Assembly (NCBI GenBank): GCA_050249835.1
Contig: JBFWPT010000014.1
Location: forward strand, 1-64,000
Source: Miltoncostaea sp050249835
GTDB taxonomy: Bacteria; Actinomycetota; Thermoleophilia; Miltoncostaeales; Miltoncostaeaceae
Direction: 5' to 3'
Length of the DNA stretch: 64,000 nucleotides
The notes beneath the pieces were generated by a model. The model saw only the letters and a program-made list of their open reading frames with translations. It did not search any database and was not told the DNA's origin. The translations under genes were made by a program, and so were the position numbers. This document shows positions 41,082 through 49,238 of the stretch, piece after piece; position 1 is the first letter of the stretch, and every line of letters starts with the position of its first letter.

Positions 41082-43291
41082 CCGACGACTCGCGGCGCCT
41101 CGTGCCCGGCGAGCGCGCGAAGGCGTCCCCCGGCCACGCGGGCGGCGTGGTCCCAGGTGTGGTGGGCGCGGATGTGGGCGGCGGCCCGGCGGCCGGTCTC
41201 GCGGGCCTCCTCCCGGCGCTCGTAGGCGTCGCGCATCACGCGGGCGAGGTCCAGGGCGAGCACCTCGATGACGCTGACGGGCCCGGACAGCTCCAGGTCC
41301 CCGACCCGGGTGCGGTCGAGCACCAGCGGGTGGGACGGCACGAGCAGCGCCGTGTCCGTGTCGCAGAAGTCGGCGGTCGCCCCGCCCTCCGGCGTGATGA
41401 CCGGCAGCCCGCAGGCCATCCCCTCGGCCACGGTGAGGCCGTAGCCCTCGCCGCGGTAGGGGTGCACCAGGCAGTCGGCCGCGGCGTAGAGGCGCGGCAT
41501 CTCGTCGTCGGTGAGCCGGTCGCGCAGGAAGTGGACCCGCGGCCCCGCCGGGTCGGCGGCCATCGCGCGCACGCGCTCCTCGGCCTCCTGCGGCTGGTAG
41601 GGGCCTCCGCGGCCGAAGTCCTTGACGATCAGCACGACGTCGTCGTCCCGGGTGAACGCCGCGCGGTAGGCGTCGAGCAGCAGGTCGGCGCCCTTGCGCC
41701 AGAGCAGCCCGCCGACGTAGAGGAAGCGGTGGTCGCCGGGGCGGACGCCCGGCAGCGGCAGGGGCTCCAGGCCCGGGCGGTGGCGCAGCGGGTCGATGCC
41801 GTTCGGCACCACCCGGATCACGTCCGGATCGACGCCCGAGGCGGCGAAGCCGTCGCGCACGTGGCGCGAGGGCACCCAGACCTCGTCGACGCCGTCCTCG
41901 ATGGCGCGGCGCCAGTCCCGCGGGATGGGGCCGAACTCCCAGGGGAGCGTCACCACCAGGCGGCCGGCGGGCGGGCGGGCGAAGCTCGGCGGGTAGCCGT
42001 GGCGGATCGTCACCTCGGGCAGCCCGTCGAACAGGCGGCGGGCGGCGCGGCCCGCGGCGCCGACGGGCATCGCGCCCTCGCGGCCCGGGTCGGCGGGCTC
42101 CACCTCGACCAGGGAGAGGTCCACGGCGCCGCCGCGGACGAGGGAGCCGGCCAGGGAACGGTTGACCGTCGCCAGCGAATGGGCGCGGGTGACGGCGCCG
42201 TAGAGCGCGACGCGCGGGCCGGAGCCCTCGCCGCGGGTGCGGCGGCGTTGCGTGGCGGCGGCGAGCCGCTCCAGCACCCGGGCGGCGACGACGGGGGCGT
42301 CGTGGACCGCGGCGACCCGGGCGCGGGCGGCGGCGCCGAGGGCGTCCGCCTCGTCGCGGCGGGCGTGGACGTCGCGCAGGGCGGCGACGAGGGCGTCGCG
42401 GTCGGGGCGGCCGTCCGGTCCCTCGGGAAGGGCCCAGCCGCAGGATGCGTCAATTGGCGCGCCGGCCCCGGGCCGAGCGAGGACGGGGCGGCCGCAGGCC
42501 ATCGCCTCCAGCAGGTCCCGCCCGCGGCCGAGGCCGGACCCGGGGGCGCAGACGGCGTGGGCGGCGGCGTACAGGGACCCCATGCGGGCGACCGGCACGG
42601 CCTCGTCCAGGATCACGACGTCGGCCATCGCGGCGGGGTCGTGTCCGGCGGCGACGACGGCCTCCAGGGCGCGGGCGCCGAAGTCGGCCTCCACCCCGTC
42701 GCTCGCGAAGGCGTGCAGCACCAGGGTCACGTCGTCGCCGGCCCGGAAGGCGCGGCACCAGGCGTCGAGCAGCCGGTCCCACCCGGAGCGGGCGGTCCAG
42801 TCGGCGAACGCGAGCACGACGGTGCCGTGCAGGTCGGGGTGTGCGAGCGGCGCGGGGACGGTGCCCGGGATCTCCACGGGCTCGGGTATCACGGCGACGC
42901 GCCCCGGCTCAATTCCGGCGGCCAGGAGGGCGTCGCGCTGGGCGGCCGTGGGGACCCAGACCTCGTCCATCTGGCCCAGGCGCAGCAACCAGTCGTCACC
43001 CGGCACCCCGCCGGGCAGGGCCGTGAGCGCGACCCGCCGGCGGCCCCGCGCGTACGGGTCGAGGATGCGGCCGGGCACGTGCTGCACGGTCACCTCGACG
43101 TCGTCGAGGGAGCGGTGGGCGAGCACGGCGAGGGCGGCCTCCGCGGCAGGCGCGAGCACGGAGCCCTGCTGCCAGAGCAGCGGCTCCAGCGCGACGTCGG
43201 CGCCGACCGCCCCGAGGCCGGCGAGGTGGGCGCGGGTGCCCGCCGCCCAGGGGGAGCGGTCGAGCACGGGCCCGCGCCACGCGATCGTCAC
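41072..43291 (-). CDS. Tandem GT4 glycosyltransferase (two GT-B domains)
   Basis: Protein of 739 residues with two glycosyltransferase family 4-like halves. Half one (1-340): DEVWVPTAAQRDALLAAGIEPGRVAVIPEPVEIPG, then VVLAFADWTARSGWDRLLDAWCRAF and YAAAHAVCAPGSGLGRGRDLLEAMACGRPVLARPG. Half two (from about 380): DEVWVPSRHVRDGFAASGVDPDVIRVVPNGIDP, FLYVGGLLWRKGADLLLDAYRAAF, and YAAADCLVHPYRGEGYGLTVAEGMACGLPVITPEGG. Each has the usual EGYG/EAMACG nucleotide-sugar motif. Start GTG 43291 overlaps the preceding GT4 gene as GTGA. Promoter 44434 places both under flagellar control. Confidence 0.87.
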   Translation of the reverse strand: MTIAWRGPVLDRSPWAAGTRAHLAGLGAVGADVALEPLLWQQGSVLAPAAEAALAVLAHRSLDDVEVTVQHVPGRILDPYARGRRRVALTALPGGVPGDDWLLRLGQMDEVWVPTAAQRDALLAAGIEPGRVAVIPEPVEIPGTVPAPLAHPDLHGTVVLAFADWTARSGWDRLLDAWCRAFRAGDDVTLVLHAFASDGVEADFGARALEAVVAAGHDPAAMADVVILDEAVPVARMGSLYAAAHAVCAPGSGLGRGRDLLEAMACGRPVLARPGAGAPIDASCGWALPEGPDGRPDRDALVAALRDVHARRDEADALGAAARARVAAVHDAPVVAARVLERLAAATQRRRTRGEGSGPRVALYGAVTRAHSLATVNRSLAGSLVRGGAVDLSLVEVEPADPGREGAMPVGAAGRAARRLFDGLPEVTIRHGYPPSFARPPAGRLVVTLPWEFGPIPRDWRRAIEDGVDEVWVPSRHVRDGFAASGVDPDVIRVVPNGIDPLRHRPGLEPLPLPGVRPGDHRFLYVGGLLWRKGADLLLDAYRAAFTRDDDVVLIVKDFGRGGPYQPQEAEERVRAMAADPAGPRVHFLRDRLTDDEMPRLYAAADCLVHPYRGEGYGLTVAEGMACGLPVITPEGGATADFCDTDTALLVPSHPLVLDRTRVGDLELSGPVSVIEVLALDLARVMRDAYERREEARETGRRAAAHIRAHHTWDHAARVAGGRLRALAGHEAPRVVGAA

Positions 43292-44427
43292 GCGGCGACC
43301 CCGGAGGCGGCGCGGATGCGGTCCAGGGCGAGCCCGGCCACGCGCAGGTGGCCGCTCTCGGCGGCGCGGCCGACGGCGGCGGCACCCTTCGCGGCGCGCG
43401 CGGCGGGATCGCGGTGGGCCGCCACGAGGGCCTCCGCGAGCGACAGGGGGTCGGGCTCGGCCCAGCGGTGGCCCGCGTAGACCGGCACCTCGGCGACGGC
43501 CTCGGCGGGCACGTCCACGACGGTGTGTGCGACGGGCCACCCGACGGCCTCGTCCACGAACTCCGCCGGCCCCGACCACGAGGTCGCGATCGCCGGCAGG
43601 CCCAGCGCCATCGCCTCGGTGATCGGCCTCCCCCACCCCTCGCCGCGCGTCGGGGCGACGTAGACGTCCGCGGCCCGGTAGAGGCCCGCCATCGCGCCGG
43701 GGTCGAGCAGGTCGTCCACGATCACCACGTCGGGGATGCGGGCGGGGTCGTGTCCGAGGGCGCCGATGCGCGCGCCGATGCGCCCGTGGATCGCGGCGGC
43801 GTCCATCCCGGCCGTGGTCGACCAGACCTTCAGCACGAGGGTGACGTCGTCGTCGGCCCGGAAGGCGTCGCACCAGGCGGAGAGCAGGACGTCCCAGCCC
43901 TTGCGCAGCGAGAAGTCGAAGGCGGCGAGGAAGACCGTCCCGTGCGCGTCGGGCAGGTCGAGCGGCGGGGCGTCGTGGTGCAGGCGGTCCAGCTCGAAGG
44001 GCTCCGGGACGATGTGCAGCAGCCCCGCGTCCACACCCGCGCCCGCGAAGGCGTCGCGGTTGTGCACCGTCGGCACCCACACCTCGTCGGCGCGGTTGCA
44101 TGCCTCCACCCACGGATCCGGGATCCGGTCCGTCTCGAACATGGTGCGCAGCACCCGCAGCGGCGCGGGCGTCGCGAGGTCCGCGAAGGGCGGGAACGTG
44201 TGCTCCACCCGGGCGTCGAGGCGCGGCAGGCCGGCCCCGATGAGGCCGCCCAGCACCTGCCGGTCCTCGGCGGAGAGGGCGGAGCGCGGGCTCCACTGCT
44301 GCGGCTCGGCGCGGACGGCGGCGCCAAGCTCGGACAGGCCGCGCACGAAGGCGCGGCCGCCGGCCGCGTAGCCGGAGGGGTCGGTGAGCGGGCCGCGCCA
44401 GAGCACGCCGCGGGAGGTGGACGCCAT
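43288..44427 (-). CDS. GT4 glycosyltransferase
   Basis: Protein of 379 residues with a GT-B glycosyltransferase fold: ADEVWVPTVHNRDAFAGAGVDAGLLHIVPEPFELDR, FLAAFDFSLRKGWDVLLSAWCDAFRADDDVTLVLK and LYRAADVYVAPTRGEGWGRPITEAMALGLPAIATSWSG. It resembles each half of the downstream tandem enzyme, so the three domains likely arose by duplication. ATG 44427 is at the predicted transcription start of a flagellar promoter (44434-44460), giving a leaderless mRNA. Probably glycosylates flagellin or another late flagellar product (inference). Confidence 0.88.
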   Translation of the reverse strand: MASTSRGVLWRGPLTDPSGYAAGGRAFVRGLSELGAAVRAEPQQWSPRSALSAEDRQVLGGLIGAGLPRLDARVEHTFPPFADLATPAPLRVLRTMFETDRIPDPWVEACNRADEVWVPTVHNRDAFAGAGVDAGLLHIVPEPFELDRLHHDAPPLDLPDAHGTVFLAAFDFSLRKGWDVLLSAWCDAFRADDDVTLVLKVWSTTAGMDAAAIHGRIGARIGALGHDPARIPDVVIVDDLLDPGAMAGLYRAADVYVAPTRGEGWGRPITEAMALGLPAIATSWSGPAEFVDEAVGWPVAHTVVDVPAEAVAEVPVYAGHRWAEPDPLSLAEALVAAHRDPAARAAKGAAAVGRAAESGHLRVAGLALDRIRAASGVAA

Positions 44428-44433
44428 GGCCCC

Positions 44434-44460
44434 CCATCGGCCGCGCGGCCGCGGCCTTGA
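44434..44460 (-). promoter_or_regulatory. Flagellar sigma (SigD/FliA-like) promoter for the GT4 pair
   Basis: Minus strand TCAA-N15-GCCGATGG. The -10 box ends 6 bases before ATG 44427. Confidence 0.7.
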
Positions 44461-44478
44461 GGGGCCGCGGCCCTCAGG

Positions 44479-45468
44479 TCACGGCGTCACCCGGGTCAGC
44501 GTGCGGTCGGATCGGCTCAGCACCCAGACGCCCCGGCCGGAGGGGACCACATCGACCGGGTCCCGCCCCACGCGGACCTGAACCCTCCCGGGCGCCCCGG
44601 AGGCGTCGCGACGCACCAGCACCCCGCGGCGCGCCGCCCCCTTGCCGGCGACGGCGGCCCACCAGACCCGCCCTCCGGCGAGGGCGAGATCGCGCGGGTA
44701 GAGGGTCCTGCGGGGCGGGCACATCCTCAGCGGACGGACCGGCCCCGCCCACGGCGCCACCCAGGCGAGGCACACGGCGCGGCGCGTCGAGACCAGGGTC
44801 CCCCCGTGGGCCGACAGCCGCCACGAGCCGACGTCGACCAGGCTCTCGGCCCCGGTCCTCGCGTCGATGCGCACGATGGGGAGCCAGCCCCCGATGCGCG
44901 CCACCCAGACGCCCCCGGCGCCCACGGCCAGCTCGCGCGGGCCCCCCAGCCCGGGGCCGAAGGCGACCTCTCCGACGATCGCACCGGTCGCGGGGTCCAA
45001 TTGGCGCACGGCGTACCGGAGCCCGCCCGGCACCGCGGTCGGCGGCCCGGTGGCCCACAGCCCCGCCGGTCCCGCGGCGACGACGCGTGTGGCGATGGGT
45101 GCGCGCACCGTCACGGCAGCCCGGGCCGGGTCGACCCGGACGGCGTCGCCGGTCGCCGGGTCCACGGTCCAGACGCCCCCGCCCGCCAGGGTCACCGACG
45201 GCCGGATCGTCGTCGTCCCCGTGCCCTCCGGATCGCGCGTGACGCCGGTCGCGACGACCACCTCCCGCCCGGTCGGCCGGCCCGTCAGGTGCCCGGCCTC
45301 GATGAGCACCCGCGTGTCGCCGCGGTCGGCGAGCACCCAGAGGTGACTCCCGGCGTTCACCGCCGCGCGCGGCTCGGCGTCGAGCCGGACGGTGGTCGTG
45401 GCGCCCACCGCGGGAGCCGCCGCGGTCAGGGCCAGCCCGGCGGACACGATGACGGCGACGCGCCTCAT
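44479..45468 (-). CDS. Secreted beta-propeller-like protein, type I (last gene of the array)
   Basis: Protein of 329 residues. Signal peptide (VAVIVSAGLALTAAAPAVGATTT), then repeated short blades with GxxxVW/VDPATG and similar turns, typical of a beta-propeller (virginiamycin B lyase/NHL-like): HLWVLADRGDTRVLIEAG, GGVWTVDPATGDAVRVDP, GGVWVARIGGWLPIVRIDARTG. It ends VGRDPVDVVPSGRGVWVLSRSDRTLTRVTP, nearly identical to the first gene of the array (49235-50248), and shares two Cys with it. No lipobox or wall anchor seen. Function unknown. Start ATG 45468 overlaps the previous gene as ATGA. Confidence 0.8.
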   Translation of the reverse strand: MRRVAVIVSAGLALTAAAPAVGATTTVRLDAEPRAAVNAGSHLWVLADRGDTRVLIEAGHLTGRPTGREVVVATGVTRDPEGTGTTTIRPSVTLAGGGVWTVDPATGDAVRVDPARAAVTVRAPIATRVVAAGPAGLWATGPPTAVPGGLRYAVRQLDPATGAIVGEVAFGPGLGGPRELAVGAGGVWVARIGGWLPIVRIDARTGAESLVDVGSWRLSAHGGTLVSTRRAVCLAWVAPWAGPVRPLRMCPPRRTLYPRDLALAGGRVWWAAVAGKGAARRGVLVRRDASGAPGRVQVRVGRDPVDVVPSGRGVWVLSRSDRTLTRVTP

Positions 45469-46649
45469 CGCGGGTCCAGCAGGGTGAGGACACCGGGACC
45501 CGCGCTCCTGCCCGCCGACACGGCCACGGTGCCGTTGACCAGCTCCCTGGCGCCGTGCACCACGAGCCTCGTACGCCGCTCCCAGGCCGTCGCGCCGCCG
45601 GCCGCCCGCAGCCCGCGCACCGCGCGGTGCCCGGGACGGTCGACCGCCACGTAGACGCGTCCGCCCGCGCCCACCGAAAGGAGACGCGCCCGGTCGGCAG
45701 GACGGGTGCGCCACACCTGCGCGCCCGTCGCCGCGACCAGTGCGGTGACCCCTGGCTGTGCCCGCCTCGTGCCGGCGAGGCGGCCGAGGTAGATGCGGTC
45801 GCGTGGCGCGTCGTACACGACCTGGCTCGGGTGGACCCCCTGGCCCGTGGGGACTCCGCGCCGCCAGGCGACCGTCCCGTCGGCGCGGTAGGCCGAGATC
45901 CCGTCCCCCGCGGTGACGAGGACCCCGGACCCGAGTCCGGTGAGGGCCTGCGACGGCCCCTCGACCGTCCACAGGACCCGCTGCGCGACCGGGTCGATGG
46001 CGACCAGGAGCCCCGGGATCCCCGGGCCCGGCGGCTGTCCGGGCGCGCGTGGGTTCGCGAAAGCGACGTAGACGACGCCCCGGCCGTCCCTCACGGTCAT
46101 CGGCGGCACCTCGAACTCCCCGTACCAGAACCATCCCGGGATCCCGACGGTCCAGGAGGGCGTCCGCGTGCCCGGCGGGCTCCCGAAGACGGCCGGCCGG
46201 GCCACCGGCGGCGTCGTGTGGGCCGAGCTCCCGCCGATGACGCAGGACCCGTCCGCGAACACCACCCCGGCGCAGGAGGTCGTCAGCCGTCCCTGCTGGT
46301 CGACGCTCCAGAAGTAGTCCCCCTCGTATCCGATCGGGCCGTACGAGCCGTCGGGCTGGAGGGCGACGGACTGCGGCCCGCCGTCGCAGTTGCCGCACCC
46401 GGACTCCTGGCTGACGCCCCAGAGCCGACGGCCGTCGCGGCGGAAGGCACGGGCGTCGAAACCGGACGCCCCCGCCTCGGCGTAGCGCGACGAGACGAGC
46501 ACCATCCCGCCCTGCGGTCCCTGCAGGACGGGCCCCGGCGACAACGTCTTCGGCCATCCCGGCACGGTCGGCGGGGCCGGCACCGCGGCCGACGCCACCG
46601 CGGCGCCGGCGAGGAGCGCCACGACCGCCGCGGCCGCGGCGCGCCTCAC
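45465..46649 (-). CDS. Secreted PQQ/beta-propeller-like protein, type II (copy A)
   Basis: Protein of 394 residues with a signal peptide (AAAAAVVALLAGAAVASAAV) and blades of the PQQ-like kind (GPQGGMVLVSSR, WSVDQQGRL, LLVAIDPVAQRVLWTVEGPSQALTGLGSGVLVTAGDGISAYRADGTVAWRR). A Cys block SGCGNCDGGPQ, a single Cys in SCAGVVFADGSC and the latter's second Cys are shared with the two neighbours. It ends RELVNGTVAVSAGRSAGPGVLTLLDPR, also shared. Start GTG 46649 overlaps the next gene as GTGA. The extracellular ligand or substrate is unknown. Confidence 0.8.
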   Translation of the reverse strand: MRRAAAAAVVALLAGAAVASAAVPAPPTVPGWPKTLSPGPVLQGPQGGMVLVSSRYAEAGASGFDARAFRRDGRRLWGVSQESGCGNCDGGPQSVALQPDGSYGPIGYEGDYFWSVDQQGRLTTSCAGVVFADGSCVIGGSSAHTTPPVARPAVFGSPPGTRTPSWTVGIPGWFWYGEFEVPPMTVRDGRGVVYVAFANPRAPGQPPGPGIPGLLVAIDPVAQRVLWTVEGPSQALTGLGSGVLVTAGDGISAYRADGTVAWRRGVPTGQGVHPSQVVYDAPRDRIYLGRLAGTRRAQPGVTALVAATGAQVWRTRPADRARLLSVGAGGRVYVAVDRPGHRAVRGLRAAGGATAWERRTRLVVHGARELVNGTVAVSAGRSAGPGVLTLLDPR

Positions 46650-48054
46650 CGCGGGTCGAGCAGGGTCAGGCGCCCGGGGCCGCCGTACTGGCCGCCCGCC
46701 GACACGGCCACGGTGCCGTTCAGCAGCTCCCGGGCGCTCTGGACCGGGAGGGACGTGCGGCGCTCCCAGGCTGTGGTGGCGTTCGCGAGCCGCAGCCCGC
46801 GCACCGACCGGTGCCCGGCCCGGTCGATCGCCACGTACACACGACCCCCGCGCCCCACGGACAGCAGCCGCGCGCGATCCGACGGGCGGGTGCGCCAGGC
46901 CCGGGCGCCCGTCGCCGCGGAGACGGCCGTCACGCCCACCTCGGAGCGGAGGGTCACCGCGACACGCCCGAGGTAGACCCGGCCCCGCGCGGGGTCGTGG
47001 ACGACCGACGTGGGGACCACGCGCTGACCCTCGGGCACGACGCGCCGCCAGGCGACCGTCCCGTCCGCCCGGTAGGCGGCGACGCCCCCCGGCTCCGCCA
47101 CCAGCACCCCGGAGGTGAGACCTGTGAGGGCCTGCGACGGCCCCTCGATCGTCCACAGGATGCGGCGGGCGACCGGGTCCACCGCGACCAGCAGGCCGCT
47201 CGCGGCCGTGCCCGGCGGCGCGCCCTCGGGGCGCGGGCGGTCGAAGGCCGTGTAGACGATCCCGGCGCGGTCGCGCACCGTCATCGGCGGGACGTTGAAG
47301 TCGTCGGACCAGAGCCACCCCGGGACGGGCAGGCGCCAGGACCACGTCGTGGCCCCCGNNNNNNNNNNNNNNNNNNNNNNNNNNNNNNNNNNNNNNNNNN
47401 NNNNNNNNNNNNNNNNNNNNNNNNNNNNNNNNNNNNNNNNNNNNNNNNNNNNNNNNNNCGCGGGCGGTCGAAGGCCGTGTAGACGATCCCGGCGCGGTCG
47501 CGCACCGTCATCGGCGGGACGTTGAAGTCGTCGGACCAGAGCCACCCCGGGACGGGCAGGCGCCAGGACCACGTCGTGGCCCCCGCGTCGCGGCCGGCGA
47601 CGACCGGACGGTCCGGCGGACCGGGCGGAGGGCCCAGCTCGCTGAAGGCCATCACGCACGCGCCGTCGGCGAACACGACGCCGCTGCAGCCCCGCTCGAC
47701 CCGGCCCGACGGGCCCGCGGACCAGGTGAAGTCGCCGTCGAACCCGATCGGGCCGTAGGTGCCGTCGGCCTGCAGGCGCACCGGCTGGGGGCCGTCGTCG
47801 CAGTTGCCGCAGCCGGCGTCCTGCCGGGCGGACCAGAGAAGCCGCCCGTCCCGGCGGTAGGCCGTGGCGGCGGTGCCCCCGGTCTGGACCCTCACGAGGA
47901 CCAGGCCGCCGGAGGGGCCCTGGAGCACCGTGCCCGCGGAGACCGACTTCGGCCAGCCGTGGACGGTCGGAGGGGACGGGACGGCCGCCGACGCCGCCGG
48001 GGCCACGGAGGCCAGTGCCGCCGCCGCGACGACGGTTGCGAGGAGGCGCCTCAT
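46646..48054 (-). CDS. Secreted PQQ/beta-propeller-like protein, type II (copy B), interrupted by a scaffold gap
   Basis: Second of three type II copies, with 393 residues after the gap and one 127-base duplicate are removed (1,182 coding bases), a match in size to its neighbours (394 and 395). Signal peptide (LATVVAAAALASVAPAASA), Cys block GCGNCDDGPQ, GCSGVVFADGACV and terminus RELLNGTVAVSAGGQYGGPGRLTLLDPR. Start ATG 48054 overlaps the next gene as ATGA. The break in the assembly falls in this paralogue, where similarity to other copies may have confused the graph. Confidence 0.78.
47232..47585. other. Scaffold gap with duplicated 127-base contig ends (assembly artefact)
   Basis: 100 Ns at 47359-47458. 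Bases 47232-47358 equal 47459-47585 exactly. As at 30230-30583, two contigs ending in the same 127-base k-mer were joined without merging. Collapsing restores the reading frame of the enclosed gene. Confidence 0.93.
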
Positions 48055-49238
48055 CGCGGATCCAGCAGGGTCAGGGTGCCGGGCCGGCCGGAGGGGTCGC
48101 CCGCCGAGACGGCCACGGTGCCGTTCACCAGCTCGCGGGCGCTCTGCGCGCGCAGGCGGGTGCGCCGCTCCCACACGGCCGCGCCGTCCCGGGATCGGAG
48201 GGCCCGCACGGCCAGGCGGCGGGGGTCGCCGATCGCGACGTACACCCGCCCGCCGCGCCCCACCGACAGCAGGCGCGCCCGGTCGGCGGGCCGCGTGCGC
48301 CACACCTGCGCGCCGGTGTCCGGGTCGAGGGCGGTGACCCCCTGCCCGCCGGTGCCGTGGGGGACGCGGAGCCTGCCGATGTAGAGCCCGCCGCGCGCGG
48401 GGTCGGCGACGACCGATGCGGGCGTGACGTACTCGCCCTCCGGGATCGCCCGCGTCCAGGCCACGGTCCCATCCGGGCGGTAGGTGACGAGGCGGCCGCC
48501 CTGGTGCACGAGGACACCGGACGTCAGGCCGGCCAGCGCCTGCTCCGGGCCCTCGACGACCCACAGGATGCGCTGGGCCGCCGGGTCGACCGCCACGAGG
48601 ATGCCGGGGACCGTGTCACCCAGGGGCCGCCCGATGGGCGTCGGCTCGATGAAGGCCGCGTATACGATGCCGCCCGCGTCGCGCACCGTCATGGGCGGCC
48701 AGTCGCCCAGCCAGCGGTAGCCGGGCACGGGCAGCGTCCACCCCTGGTCCGGGGTCCCCGCGATGTCCCCGCCGAACGCCGGCCGGTCGCCGACCCCGTC
48801 GAGGGGCAGGGGGATCACGCTGCCCGCCCCGACGCACGAGCCGTCCGGGAACATCACCCCGACGCAGGGTCTCGCGAGGCGGCCCTCCCGGTCGACGGCC
48901 CAGCCGTAGTCGCCGAGGTGGCCGATGGGACCGACCGTGCCGTCGGGCCGGTTGATGACCGGCTGCGGGCCGTCGTCGCAGTTGCCGCAGTTCGCCGGCT
49001 GGACCGTCGTCCACAGGCGTCGCCCGTCACGCCGGAAGGCGCGCGCGGCGAAGCCGTCGCCGTACGGCGAGACCAGGACGAGCCCGCCCTGAGGTCCCTG
49101 GACGACGGGTCCGGCGGGCAGCTGCTTCGGCCAGCCGGGGACGGTCGGCGGCGACGGCACGGCGGCGGTCGCGGTACCGGCGACCGCGGTGAGCAGGGCG
49201 GCGGCGAGCGCCCCGACGACCAGCCGGGGGGCCCTCAC
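48051..49238 (-). CDS. Secreted PQQ/beta-propeller-like protein, type II (copy C)
   Basis: Protein of 395 residues, third type II copy. Signal peptide (RLVVGALAAALLTAVAGTATA) and blades GPQGGLVLVSPYGDG, PIGHLGDYGWAVDREGRL, ILVAVDPAAQRILWVVEGPEQALAGLTSGVLVHQGGRLVTYRPDGTVAW. Cys block NCGNCDDGPQ with RPCVGVMFPDGSC; terminus RELVNGTVAVSAGDPSGRPGTLTLLDPR. GTG 49238 overlaps the first gene as GTGA. Probably co-secreted with the others. Confidence 0.8.
   Translation of the reverse strand: MRAPRLVVGALAAALLTAVAGTATAAVPSPPTVPGWPKQLPAGPVVQGPQGGLVLVSPYGDGFAARAFRRDGRRLWTTVQPANCGNCDDGPQPVINRPDGTVGPIGHLGDYGWAVDREGRLARPCVGVMFPDGSCVGAGSVIPLPLDGVGDRPAFGGDIAGTPDQGWTLPVPGYRWLGDWPPMTVRDAGGIVYAAFIEPTPIGRPLGDTVPGILVAVDPAAQRILWVVEGPEQALAGLTSGVLVHQGGRLVTYRPDGTVAWTRAIPEGEYVTPASVVADPARGGLYIGRLRVPHGTGGQGVTALDPDTGAQVWRTRPADRARLLSVGRGGRVYVAIGDPRRLAVRALRSRDGAAVWERRTRLRAQSARELVNGTVAVSAGDPSGRPGTLTLLDPR

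Noticed and set aside
43291..44437. Extension of the tandem GT4 protein upstream to make an 1121-residue protein
   Set aside because: The first 380 residues are a shadow of the upstream GT4 gene; GTG 43291 overlaps that gene's stop.
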